Below are positions 31,870-40,252 of a stretch of DNA of 64,000 nucleotides, in pieces. The stretch comes from G963663315 sp965116335 (GTDB taxonomy: Bacteria; Pseudomonadota; Gammaproteobacteria; Arenicellales; Poriferihabitantaceae): the NCBI GenBank assembly GCA_965116335.1, contig OZ220677.1, positions 2,914,001 through 2,978,000 on the forward strand, read 5' to 3'. The notes under the pieces are model-generated. The model saw nothing but the letters and a program-made list of their open reading frames with translations, was not told the origin of the DNA and ran no database searches. Position 1 is the stretch's first letter. The number at the start of each line of letters is the position of its first letter. Made by a program: the position numbers and the translations under genes.

Positions 31870-33990
31870 TCAGGTGGTCAGTTTCCGATAAATGTCTGCC
31901 ACCTTGAGGGGGAGTTTGCGGACTTCGTCAATTACGGTGAAACTGGCGTGTCCGTACATGTGGGGCAGGTAATCGCCCGCTTCAGTGTCGATGGTGATGC
32001 AAAAGGGATGAATACCGCTATGACGTGCTTCAAGCAGTGCCTGTCGGGTATCCTCGATGCCATATTCGCCTCGATAGCCATCGTAATCATCCGGTTTGCC
32101 ATCCGACAATGTAATCAGAATCCGGGTGCGCGCTTCCACGTTGTTGAGGATACGGGTGAGGTGGCGAATCACGACTCCCATTCGTGTGTAATCCTGGGGC
32201 CGCAAGCCACTGATCCGGGCGCGTACTTCCCGGTCATAGTCCTGCTCGAAAGTCTTGATTTTATAGACTTCACACCGATTGCGGGTCATCCCGGAAAATC
32301 CGTAAATGGCGTACTGATCTCCCAGAATCTCAAGTGCCTGGCAGAGCAGGATCAGGCTTTCTCTTTCCGCATCGTTGATCCATCCCTTGGTTGAGCCGCT
32401 GACATCGACCATGAATATGACCGCCAGGTCCCTTTCCTGTTTTTTCATCTGGACATAGACCCGATCCGTCATTTCAACCCCGGTGAGCCGGTCCGCGTGT
32501 GCGGTGACCAATGCGTCCAGGTCGATATTATCCCCGGCGGGTTGCGCCCTGAGAATCCGGTCTTGCTGGCGCAGGGCTTCAAAATGTTTTCGGATGTCGG
32601 CAACCAGATGAATGTAGCGTTCCAGGGTTCTTTGCGCGAAATCATCGTAGTGAGGATGGGTGCTCACTTCACGCAATACACACCAGTTCTTGCGATAGGA
32701 TTGCCGTCGAAAATCCCACTCGTCGTACAGGAATGCCCCTTCCTTGTGCCAGGTGCCCTTCCACACATCTTCGGCAGGATTATCCGGCTGGTTGCGGTCG
32801 TCATAGCTGCCGTCTCCGGCTGGAACCAGCCAGTCATCCGGGATGTCGTCAAAATCCTGGAACATGGAGGTCAACAGATTGTCGAGCTCCGGCGGGGCGT
32901 TGAGCGGTTCCCCATCCAGAGTAACCTGGGGATTGCCCTGCTCATCAACCTCGGTCTCGAACTGCGCTCCCTCGATCGGTAACGGGTCTGAATCAGATTT
33001 TTGTTCATTGAGGATGGATTCCAGTAGCTCATTCAGGCTTGCCTGCAATGCACTCTTGTCCGCCTGTATGCGCTGCTCGATGGTTATCTCTGCGGCGTCA
33101 AGGTTCAACTCGCCCTGATAGATGAAGGCTTCCGGCCAGGGCAGTTGCCGTTCATACAGTAAAGAGGTGGCCTCCAGGGTCTGATATACGGTTGCGCCGG
33201 GTTGCGACAGCCCGTCCAGGATTTTCTGCCATGTGGCATCCTGCGGAGCGGCTACCGGTTGCAGTTGACCAATTTCCCTGGAGAGTCCCGGCAACTCCCG
33301 TTCTATACAGGCGTTGAGCCGCCAGGTTTCGAGCAGGTTGAACAGTTGGAGGGCACGTCGTTTGTCGGCAAACCCGCTCAGTATGCTGCCGAGATGGGGC
33401 GAGTCGGGGGTTGGTCTCCTGAACGTGCCGAACCAGGTTTGCGCCCACAGGTGAACCGCCATGATTTTATACAATCGGTAATTCTCTTCGCGCTGGTTGA
33501 AGCGGTTGATTGCCGCCGGAAGCCAGAGGGTCTCGGTATCGGTAAAGACACGGTTGCCGGACTCGATTTTGAGCGTTCGCCCGGACAGGCCGCATACAAT
33601 AGTTTCGAGAACTCCCCGTACCTGTTCCAGAGTGACGGTGACATGGCTCAGCCGAAACTCGCGGGCGAAGGATTCCACTTTCTCGAATGCCGCGCTGCCG
33701 GGATACAGACCCTCCTTGTCATAGACATCCATGGCATGCAGGAGCCATTGGCGCGTTCCCTGAGTATCCATCAGTTTCAGTGCCAATGGAGCCCTGTGTA
33801 CGAACTGCCAGGCCATTTCGGCATTGGACTTGCGGATCACATCGGTCCAGTGCAGCGCAAAATCCTGATGATGCCGCGCCAGCGGGAGCAGGCCGCGCAC
33901 CAACTCTTCCGAGGTTCGGCGGGATGAAAGCACCGGATCAAGATACTCATCCAGCAGAGCTTCCAGCTTTTCGTGGCCCAGCTGACTCAT
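31870..33990 (-). CDS. VWA-domain protein of the NorD/CbbO type
   Basis: 706 residues. A long helical N-terminal region precedes a C-terminal von Willebrand A domain. The MIDAS metal site is VIFMVDVSGSTKG near residue 518 with a second acidic loop LITLSDGKPDDYDGYRG. Overall layout and length match NorD/CbbO proteins, which work with a MoxR-type AAA ATPase (NorQ/CbbQ) to activate metalloenzymes such as nitric oxide reductase or Rubisco. No such ATPase, no nor genes and no Rubisco genes are in the window. The start ATG overlaps the ychF stop as ATGA, indicating coupling to ychF. Confidence 0.87.
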   Translation of the reverse strand: MSQLGHEKLEALLDEYLDPVLSSRRTSEELVRGLLPLARHHQDFALHWTDVIRKSNAEMAWQFVHRAPLALKLMDTQGTRQWLLHAMDVYDKEGLYPGSAAFEKVESFAREFRLSHVTVTLEQVRGVLETIVCGLSGRTLKIESGNRVFTDTETLWLPAAINRFNQREENYRLYKIMAVHLWAQTWFGTFRRPTPDSPHLGSILSGFADKRRALQLFNLLETWRLNACIERELPGLSREIGQLQPVAAPQDATWQKILDGLSQPGATVYQTLEATSLLYERQLPWPEAFIYQGELNLDAAEITIEQRIQADKSALQASLNELLESILNEQKSDSDPLPIEGAQFETEVDEQGNPQVTLDGEPLNAPPELDNLLTSMFQDFDDIPDDWLVPAGDGSYDDRNQPDNPAEDVWKGTWHKEGAFLYDEWDFRRQSYRKNWCVLREVSTHPHYDDFAQRTLERYIHLVADIRKHFEALRQQDRILRAQPAGDNIDLDALVTAHADRLTGVEMTDRVYVQMKKQERDLAVIFMVDVSGSTKGWINDAERESLILLCQALEILGDQYAIYGFSGMTRNRCEVYKIKTFEQDYDREVRARISGLRPQDYTRMGVVIRHLTRILNNVEARTRILITLSDGKPDDYDGYRGEYGIEDTRQALLEARHSGIHPFCITIDTEAGDYLPHMYGHASFTVIDEVRKLPLKVADIYRKLTT

Positions 33991-35081
33991 ACGTTAAAAC
34001 GAAAGTGCATGACATCGCCATCGCGGACGATATAATTTCTCCCCTCCAGTCTGAGCTTGCCTGCGCCGGCCGCTCCCTGTACGCCGCCATATCGGATGTA
34101 GTCATCCCAGGCGACCGTTTCCGCACAGATAAAACCGCGCTCGAAATCGCTGTGTATGGTGCCTGCCGACTGTGCGGCGGTGGCACCCGTGGCAATGGTC
34201 CAGGCGCGTACCTCTTTCGGCCCGGCGGTAAAGAAAGTCTGCAATCCCAGCAGTGAGTACGCAGAGCGGATGACGCGGTTCAGCCCGGCTTCCTGCAACC
34301 CCATTTCCTCGAGAAACGGTGCGACATCCTGTTCCGCCAATTCGGTCAGTTCCTGTTCCAGCGCAGCGCATACCACGACCACTTGCGCCGATTCGCTTGT
34401 CGCCAACTGTTGGATGACAGGCAGGTGAGGGTTGCAGTCCTGGCCGATGTCCTCGACGTTGGCTATATACAGCACCGGTTTGTCAGTCAGGAAACAGCAG
34501 GGTTTCAGGTTTTTTCGCTCCGCGCGGGACAGGTTCATTGAACTGATCCTGGAGCCGTCATCCAGCTGTGCCCGCACCGTGTTCAGTAACCCGGCGAGCG
34601 CGACTTGCTTCTTGTCACCCGATTTTCCGGCTTTCTCGGCGCGTCCGATGGCCTTGTCTGCGGTCTGAATATCGGCCAGTATCAGCTCGGTATTGATGGT
34701 CTCGATATCGGATTGTGGATCCACCCGATTCGATACATGGGTGATATTGTCGTCTTCAAAGGCGCGGACGACATGAACGATTGCGTCCACTTCCCGGATA
34801 TGGGCCAAAAAGCGGTTGCCCAGCCCTTCCCCCTGTGAGGCGCCTGCCACCAGTCCGGCGATATCGACAAATTCCACGGTGGTCGGGATGACCTTGTCAG
34901 GTCGAACGATTTTGGCCAGTTGATCCAGCCGGTCATCGGGCACTTCAACGATGCCAACATTGGGGTCGATCGTGCAAAAGGCGTAATTTTCGGCCGATGC
35001 CTGGCTGGAGCCGGTCAGTGCATTGAATAATGTAGACTTGCCCACATTCGGCAACCCGACAATGCCGCATTGGATACTCAT
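33987..35081 (-). CDS. ychF: Ribosome-binding ATPase YchF
   Basis: 364 residues, full length. P-loop GLPNVGKSTLFNALTGS at the N-terminus, switch NYAFCTIDPNVGIVEVPDDRLD, and DIAGLVAGASQGEGLGNRFL. The NKxD motif is replaced by NVED, the change that makes this Obg-family protein prefer ATP. A C-terminal TGS domain ends in RDGDVMHFRFNV. It follows pth after 1 bp, the standard gammaproteobacterial order, and its stop overlaps the VWA gene start. Confidence 0.98.
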   Translation of the reverse strand: MSIQCGIVGLPNVGKSTLFNALTGSSQASAENYAFCTIDPNVGIVEVPDDRLDQLAKIVRPDKVIPTTVEFVDIAGLVAGASQGEGLGNRFLAHIREVDAIVHVVRAFEDDNITHVSNRVDPQSDIETINTELILADIQTADKAIGRAEKAGKSGDKKQVALAGLLNTVRAQLDDGSRISSMNLSRAERKNLKPCCFLTDKPVLYIANVEDIGQDCNPHLPVIQQLATSESAQVVVVCAALEQELTELAEQDVAPFLEEMGLQEAGLNRVIRSAYSLLGLQTFFTAGPKEVRAWTIATGATAAQSAGTIHSDFERGFICAETVAWDDYIRYGGVQGAAGAGKLRLEGRNYIVRDGDVMHFRFNV

Positions 35082-35082
35082 G

Positions 35083-35682
35083 TCATAGTGCCGGGTCTGT
35101 GGGATTGCTATGCAGCGTATTCATTGCCTGCTGGTAGTTTCCACAAAGAATGTCCGGCAGGACTGTGATGGTCCGGTCGATGGCATCTTCAATCCTGTGG
35201 AGTTCATCCAGCGCTGGCCTGGACAGTACGAAATTCGATACATCGCGATGGCTACCCGGATGGCCGATGCCGATACGAATTCTGGGAAAGTCGCCGCAAC
35301 CGAGTCTGGCGATGATATTACGCAGGCCGTTGTGCCCGCCATGACCGCCACCTGCCTTGAATCGCGCCACGCCCGGCTCGAAATCGACTTCATCATGGAT
35401 GACCAGTATCTGTTGTGGTTCGATTCGATAAAACGCCGCCATGGACGCAATGGACTGACCGCTCAGGTTCATGAATGTGCCCGGCATGACGACGCGCACT
35501 ACCTGATCCCGATGCTGGAACTGGCCGGTGTGCGCCTTGAATTTCTTTTCCGTGGAAAAGGTGATCCGGTATCCGGGTTGCAGACGTTGCATAAACCAGA
35601 ACCCGACATTATGCCGGGTTGCAGCGTACTGTTGTCCCGGGTTTCCCAGCCCGGCTATCAGGGCTATTTTAGCGGGTTTCAC
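35083..35682 (-). CDS. pth: Peptidyl-tRNA hydrolase
   Basis: 199 residues. Releases peptides from prematurely dropped peptidyl-tRNA. Catalytic and binding residues are visible: Asn in AGLGNPGQQYA (Asn14), the catalytic His in TRHNVGFWF (His24), and Asp in VIHDEVDF; GGHGGHNGLRNI is the conserved substrate cleft. It lies between rplY and ychF in the conserved order. Confidence 0.98.
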   Translation of the reverse strand: MKPAKIALIAGLGNPGQQYAATRHNVGFWFMQRLQPGYRITFSTEKKFKAHTGQFQHRDQVVRVVMPGTFMNLSGQSIASMAAFYRIEPQQILVIHDEVDFEPGVARFKAGGGHGGHNGLRNIIARLGCGDFPRIRIGIGHPGSHRDVSNFVLSRPALDELHRIEDAIDRTITVLPDILCGNYQQAMNTLHSNPTDPAL

Positions 35683-35727
35683 ATTGATTCAGGAGCGGAC
35701 AGGGTCGCGTGACTGCCCGCTCCGGGT

Positions 35728-36384
35728 TTAATCTGCGCTTCCCGCGTCATCTTCCGTGGCGGCTTCATCCGCCGTATCCTCTGCGGTGGCATCGGCTCCA
35801 ACCCGTCTCATGGTTACAGAAACCACCGCGTGGTCGTGTTCTTGACCCGAGTCGTGCATCAGGGCGGTAATCTGTACGCCTTCCGGCAGTTGAATATCCG
35901 AAAGATGCAGCGATTCGTTCAGGTCAAGACCGGTCAGGTCGAGCTCAATGTGTCCCGGCAAATCCTTTGGCAGGCAGGAAACTTCCACATCGTTAATCAG
36001 GTGACTGATTGCGCCTCCGGCCTTGACCCCGGCGCACTCCTCTTCACCGATGAAGTGAATGGGCAGTGACATGGTCAGTATTCTGTCTTCGTCAACGCGC
36101 TGGAAGTCCGCATGCAGGATATTGATCTTGTGCGGATGGCGTTGCACGTCACGAAGAATCACCTGTTCTTTCTTACCGTCCGTGTTGATCACGATAACAG
36201 CCGAGTGAAACTCTTCCTTCTCCAGGCTATGGTACAGCACATCGTGGTTGACCGCGATGCTCAGGTTCGGTTTTCCACCGCCATAGAGTACCGCCGGAAC
36301 ATCGCCTTCACGGCGCAGTCGTCGCACCAGATTGGTGCCGGAACGCGCCCGCAGTCTTGCGGTAAGCTCAAATTGATCTGCCAT
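35728..36384 (-). CDS. rplY: 50S ribosomal protein L25, Ctc form
   Basis: 218 residues: an N-terminal 5S rRNA-binding L25 domain (LTARLRARSGTNLVRRLRREGDVPAVLYGG) followed by the C-terminal TL5/CTC beta domain (HFIGEEECAGVKAGGAISHLINDVEVSCLPKDLP). It ends in an acidic Ala-rich tail. The long form is common outside the enterobacteria, which have only the short one. AGAG before the ATG is a fair ribosome site. Upstream is a repeat-filled gap and prs. Confidence 0.97.
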   Translation of the reverse strand: MADQFELTARLRARSGTNLVRRLRREGDVPAVLYGGGKPNLSIAVNHDVLYHSLEKEEFHSAVIVINTDGKKEQVILRDVQRHPHKINILHADFQRVDEDRILTMSLPIHFIGEEECAGVKAGGAISHLINDVEVSCLPKDLPGHIELDLTGLDLNESLHLSDIQLPEGVQITALMHDSGQEHDHAVVSVTMRRVGADATAEDTADEAATEDDAGSAD

Positions 36385-36404
36385 TTTTCTACTCTTGATT
36401 TTAA

Positions 36405-36505
36405 GTGGGTTAATCTATAAACAGGTTACTGATTGTTTGCGGGAGGGTACAAGACCCTCCCCTACGATATATTTCAGTGGGTTAATCTATAAACAGGTTG
36501 CTGAT
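36405..36505. repeat. Type B repeat insertion flanked by 29-bp direct repeats at the prs 3' end
   Basis: A 29-bp sequence containing the last codons and stop of prs occurs at 36477-36505 and again, with one mismatch, at 36405-36433. Between them (36434-36476) sits the GGGAGGGTACAAGACCCTCCC hairpin of a type B element. It looks like an element insertion with a long target duplication or a template-switch event. Confidence 0.8.
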
Positions 36506-37435
36506 CGAGTCTCCGGTAGCAATGCGCCGAATCGACTCGGCCAGTAGCTCGGCCACACTCAACTGAGTGATTTTCTCACATTGCCGTGCCCGCTCGCTCA
36601 ACGGTATCGAATTGGTTACCAGTAGCTCGTTGATTTGCGAATCCTCGATCCGGTCAATCGCCTCACCGGATAACACCGGATGAGTACAACTCGCGAGCAC
36701 CTTGACCGCACCGTGTTCCTTCAATGCGCGGGCCGCCTCGCACAGGGTATTCGCGGTATCGACCATGTCATCTATCAGGATACAGGAACGCTCCTCCACG
36801 TCCCCGATAATGTGCATGATCTTGGCTTCGTTGGCCTTGGGCCGTCGTTTGTCAATAATGGCGAGTCCGGTTTCCAGTTGCTTGGCCATTGCCCGGGCGC
36901 GTACAACGCCGCCGACATCCGGAGAGACAATAACCGGATTGGGCAGTTGTTTACGCCACAACTCACTCATCAGAACCGGCGAACCATAAATATTGTCGGT
37001 GGGAATGTCGAAATACCCCTGAATCTGATCGGCATGCAAGTCCATGGTCAGCACCCGGTCCGCTCCCGCAACGCCGATCATTTCAGCCACCAGCTTGGCG
37101 GAAATGGCGACCCGCGCCGTGCGTGGCCTGCGGTCCTGTCGGGCATAGCCGAAATAGGGGATGACTGCGGTAATTCTGCCGGCGGAAGAACGCTTGATCG
37201 CATCGATCATCACCAGTAATTCCATCAGATTGTCATTACTTGGCGCACAGGTCGGTTGAACAATAAACACATCCCGGCCACGGACGTTTTCCATCACCTC
37301 GACATTGATTTCTCCATCACTGAAACGTCCGACCATGGACTTGCCGAGAGGCACGCCGAGGGTGCGGGCAACCTCGGTCGCAAGAGCCGGATTGGCATTG
37401 CCGGTAAAGAGCGTCAGATTCTCAGGTGATACCAT
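36482..37435 (-). CDS. prs: Ribose-phosphate pyrophosphokinase
   Basis: 317 residues. Makes PRPP from ribose 5-phosphate and ATP for nucleotide, His and Trp synthesis. Visible: LFTGNANPALATEVA, RDVFIVQPTCAPSNDNLMELL, the flexible loop YFGYARQDRRPRTARVAIS and the PRPP-binding motif ILIDDMVDTANTL. The last seven codons are duplicated downstream in an inserted repeat. tRNA-Gln lies just upstream, the usual gammaproteobacterial arrangement. Confidence 0.98.
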   Translation of the reverse strand: MVSPENLTLFTGNANPALATEVARTLGVPLGKSMVGRFSDGEINVEVMENVRGRDVFIVQPTCAPSNDNLMELLVMIDAIKRSSAGRITAVIPYFGYARQDRRPRTARVAISAKLVAEMIGVAGADRVLTMDLHADQIQGYFDIPTDNIYGSPVLMSELWRKQLPNPVIVSPDVGGVVRARAMAKQLETGLAIIDKRRPKANEAKIMHIIGDVEERSCILIDDMVDTANTLCEAARALKEHGAVKVLASCTHPVLSGEAIDRIEDSQINELLVTNSIPLSERARQCEKITQLSVAELLAESIRRIATGDSISNLFID

Positions 37436-37461
37436 GGTTTGACTTGGAGATTTTCACTGTT

Positions 37462-37538
37462 TGGCTGGGGTGGGAGGATTCGAACCTCCGAATGCCAGGA
37501 TCAAAACCTGGTGCCTTGGGCCACTTGGCTACACCCCA
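37462..37538 (-). tRNA. tRNA-Gln(UUG)
   Basis: A complete cloverleaf on the minus strand: acceptor stem TGGGGTG/CACCCCA, D arm, anticodon stem CCAGG/CCTGG with loop TTTTGAT giving anticodon TTG, T arm GGAGGTTCGAATCCTCC, discriminator G and encoded CCA (37462-37464). It sits between prs and ispE, the classical location, although an insertion sequence and an agmatinase-family gene now separate it from ispE. Confidence 0.97.
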
Positions 37539-37661
37539 ATATCAGTTAATCGTTGAATATTCAGACTCGAAGAAGCGGATATATTCCCGGTGGATACGAT
37601 TATAACCGGGTTCGCCCTGAAAAAAACGCCGTATTTTGATTGTCAGGTCGGCGTCTGTCAA

Positions 37662-37677
37662 TCAGAATCTCAATAAT
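37662..37677. repeat. Left 16-bp target duplication of the IS1202-group element
   Basis: The 16 bases TCAGAATCTCAATAAT abut the left end and recur exactly at 39186-39201 next to the right end. Counting bases shared with the IS tips, the direct repeat is 18 bp. Confidence 0.9.
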
Positions 37678-37747
37678 TGTCAGCGCAATTCTGTAATGTC
37701 CCCTTTTAGCAATTCTAAAATGTCCCCTTTTTTATTAGGGGGGATTG

Positions 37748-39043
37748 ATGGACAAAGGGGTCATCACATTGAGTATTGGGGAGTTGGATCGAGTTTCGGT
37801 CATTCAAGATGTCATTAGCAAACGACTTCGTCAGCATCAGGCAGCCCGGCGTTTGGGTTTGAGTGTTCGGCAGGTCAAGCGTCTGGTGCGCCGCTATCGG
37901 GAGTTTGGGGCAGAGGGGTTGGTGTCGGGTCATCGGGGAAAGACTCCGGGCAATGCCCGGTCTTTGTCTGTGCGCCAGGCGGTGTTGTCTTTGGTTCGGG
38001 AACGTTACCGGGACTTTGGTCCGACTTTGGCGAGTGAGAAGTTGTTGGAGCTTCATGGGGAATCCATTTCCCGTGAGACTCTGCGCCGATGGATGATCGC
38101 GGATGGGTTGTGGCAACCCAAGTCACGTCGCAAGGCTCGCATTCATCCACGTCGGGCGCGTCGCCCCTGTTTCGGGGAGTTGGTGCAGATTGATGGTTCT
38201 CCGCATGACTGGTTTGAAGGCAGGGCAGAGGCGTGCACGCTGATCGTATTCATTGATGACGCCACCAGCCGTCTGTTGGCCTTGCGTTTTGTACAGGCTG
38301 AAACCACTCAAGCCTACCTGGAGACCCTGGCACAGTATCTGCAACAACATGGGCGTCCGGTCGCGCTGTACAGTGACAAACACAGTATCTTCCGGGTCAA
38401 TCATCCCCAGCGCGAAGGAGAACGGACTCAATTCTCCCGTGCCTTAAGAACCCTGGACATCCAGGCCATACACGCCCATACCCCGCAAGCGAAAGGACGC
38501 GTGGAGCGAGCCAACCAGACGCTACAGGACCGACTGGTGAAAGAACTGCGACTTCGCAATATCTCGAACCAGGAAACCGCTAATGCCTTCCTGCCCGCCT
38601 TTATCGAAACGTACAACCAGCGCTTTGCCATCGCCCCCCACAGCACCCACGATACCCACCGACCCGTCCTGCACACCCCATCCGAACTCGCCCTGATCCT
38701 GTGCCCACAACATACCCGCACCTTGTCAAAGAACCTGACCTGCCAGTTCCAAAACCGCGAGTATCAGATACAGACCCAAGCCCCCGGCTATGCCTTGCGA
38801 AAGGCCACTATCACCGTGTGTGCGGCTTTCGATGGAACCATTACCCTACTGTACAAAGGACGCGCCCTACCGTACCGAATCCTCAAACAAGGAGAACCTC
38901 CCATCCCACTGGCCGATGAGAAAAGCGTCCAGTCAGTCGTCAACCAGGCCAAAGCCAGACAAGCTAGCCGACCCCGCCATAAACCTGCACCGGATCACCC
39001 CTGGCGTCGGTATCCGGTAACCGCCGGAGCGCATTCCAGATGA
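37748..39043 (+). CDS. ISNCY-family (IS1202 group) DDE transposase
   Basis: 431 residues. N-terminal helix-turn-helix (KRLRQHQAARRLGLSVRQVKRLVRRYREFG), then RDFGPTLASEKLLELHG and SRETLRRWMIADGLW, and an rve-type catalytic core: FGELVQIDGSPHDWFEG (first Asp), ALYSDKHSIFR (second Asp), KGRVERANQTLQDRLVKELR (Glu). Intact, with a GGGGGGATTG ribosome site before ATG 37748. It is the only gene within the IS ends at 37678 and 39185. Confidence 0.93.
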   Translation: MDKGVITLSIGELDRVSVIQDVISKRLRQHQAARRLGLSVRQVKRLVRRYREFGAEGLVSGHRGKTPGNARSLSVRQAVLSLVRERYRDFGPTLASEKLLELHGESISRETLRRWMIADGLWQPKSRRKARIHPRRARRPCFGELVQIDGSPHDWFEGRAEACTLIVFIDDATSRLLALRFVQAETTQAYLETLAQYLQQHGRPVALYSDKHSIFRVNHPQREGERTQFSRALRTLDIQAIHAHTPQAKGRVERANQTLQDRLVKELRLRNISNQETANAFLPAFIETYNQRFAIAPHSTHDTHRPVLHTPSELALILCPQHTRTLSKNLTCQFQNREYQIQTQAPGYALRKATITVCAAFDGTITLLYKGRALPYRILKQGEPPIPLADEKSVQSVVNQAKARQASRPRHKPAPDHPWRRYPVTAGAHSR

Positions 39044-39067
39044 ATCCAGGCGAAGAACAGAACTCGC

Positions 39068-39116
39068 CCGGTAGGTTGGACTCCATTCGCTACGCTCATT
39101 TCGTCCAACCTACCGG
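39068..39116. repeat. REP-like palindrome inside the insertion sequence
   Basis: Arms CCGGTAGGTTGGAC (39068-39081) and GTCCAACCTACCGG (39103-39116) form a perfect 14-bp stem with a 21-nt loop. GTAGGTTGGAC palindromes of this kind are common proteobacterial REP elements. It may also act as a terminator-like structure downstream of the transposase. Confidence 0.7.
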
Positions 39117-39285
39117 ACATTCCTTTGAGTAAAAGGGGACATCTTAACTGTGCAGAAAAGGGGACATTTTAGAATTGCGTTGACATCAGAATCTCAATAA
39201 TTAAGCGAAAAAATCAAGGGACAAGACTCGATTTGACCGATTCGCCTTGATAAACTGCAAGCCCCTGTTACCAGCTATAGACAAG

Positions 39286-40242
39286 ATGCCAGAATCTATC
39301 GACCATGCGCTTACTGCTGATTCCATGAGCGGAGTCAACCCGGAACCCACTTATTCCGGGGTATTGAGTTTTGCCCGGCGCAAGTACTCGAAAGACTTGA
39401 CCGATGCAGAGCTTACGATAACCGGGGTTCCGTTCGATACCGCAACCACCAGTCGTCCCGGTACGCGATTCGGCCCCAGGGGTATTCGGGCGGCTTCTGT
39501 GGAGATCGCCTGGCAACGCAACTGGCCCTGGGAATTTGACGCTCTTGAGTTGCTGAAAGTTGCGGATTATGGGGATTGCCTGTTTGATCATGGTCGTCCT
39601 GAGGCCGTTCCCGACCGCATTCAGGCTCATATCGAGTCGATACTGAATACCGATACGGCGGTGCTGACTCTGGGCGGCGATCATTTCATTACGCTGCCGA
39701 TATTACGCGCCCATGTCAGGAAACATGGCCCGGTATCGTTGTTGCATTTTGATGCACATACGGATACCTGGAATGATGAAGAGGGACGGATTGATCATGG
39801 CACGATGTTCTTCCACGCCGTGAAGGAAGGGCTGGTGATCCCGGAAGAGTCTGTTCAGGCAGGAATACGAACGACCAATGACGCGACTCTTGGCTTCAAT
39901 ATCTTTCCCGCCGACTGGATTCATGCCAACGGCGTCGACGCTCTGCTCCGGCACATCAGGAAAATCCTCAACAACCGGAAAACCTATCTGACGTTTGACA
40001 TTGATTGTGTGGACCCGGCTTTTGCTCCCGGCACCGGTACTCCGGTTTGCGGCGGATTGAGCTCAGCCCAGGCGTTACAGATCATTCGCGGCCTGAGAGG
40101 CATTAATCTGGTGGGGATGGATCTGGTGGAGGTTTCTCCGCCTTATGATCATGCCGAGATCACTTCGTTACTCGGTGCCTCCATCGTCTATGACTTCATC
40201 GCATTGTACGCTACCAGACAGAAACTGGGAGAAAAGTTCTGA
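39286..40242 (+). CDS. speB: Agmatinase/arginase family ureohydrolase
   Basis: About 318 residues. The binuclear manganese site is complete: GGDHF (His133), HFDAHTDTW (Asp156, His158, Asp160) and FDIDCVDPAFAPGTGTP (two Asp near residue 242). GVPFDTATTSRPGTRFGPRGIR at the N-terminus matches agmatinases, which hydrolyse agmatine to putrescine and urea; guanidinobutyrase or a related guanidine hydrolase are possible. ATG 39286 is used; in-frame TTG 39247 and ATG 39325 are alternatives. It is on the opposite strand to the surrounding ispE-prs cluster and only 10 bp from ispE, so it is an insertion into conserved synteny. Confidence 0.93.
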   Translation: MPESIDHALTADSMSGVNPEPTYSGVLSFARRKYSKDLTDAELTITGVPFDTATTSRPGTRFGPRGIRAASVEIAWQRNWPWEFDALELLKVADYGDCLFDHGRPEAVPDRIQAHIESILNTDTAVLTLGGDHFITLPILRAHVRKHGPVSLLHFDAHTDTWNDEEGRIDHGTMFFHAVKEGLVIPEESVQAGIRTTNDATLGFNIFPADWIHANGVDALLRHIRKILNNRKTYLTFDIDCVDPAFAPGTGTPVCGGLSSAQALQIIRGLRGINLVGMDLVEVSPPYDHAEITSLLGASIVYDFIALYATRQKLGEKF

Positions 40243-40252
40243 GTGATTCGAT

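Larger units (their letters stand above)
37678..39185 (+). mobile_element. ISNCY/IS1202-group insertion sequence, about 1.5 kb
   Basis: Ends are TGTCAGCGCAATTCT on the left and the complement of TGTCAACGCAATTCT on the right, giving TGT...ACA tips. Each end carries two tandem copies of an AATGTCCCCTTTT-containing motif, probably transposase sites. One intact transposase gene lies inside. The 16-bp target duplication fits the IS1202 group, some subgroups of which make duplications of about 15-18 bp. A REP-like hairpin (39068-39116) lies between the transposase gene and the right end. Confidence 0.92.
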
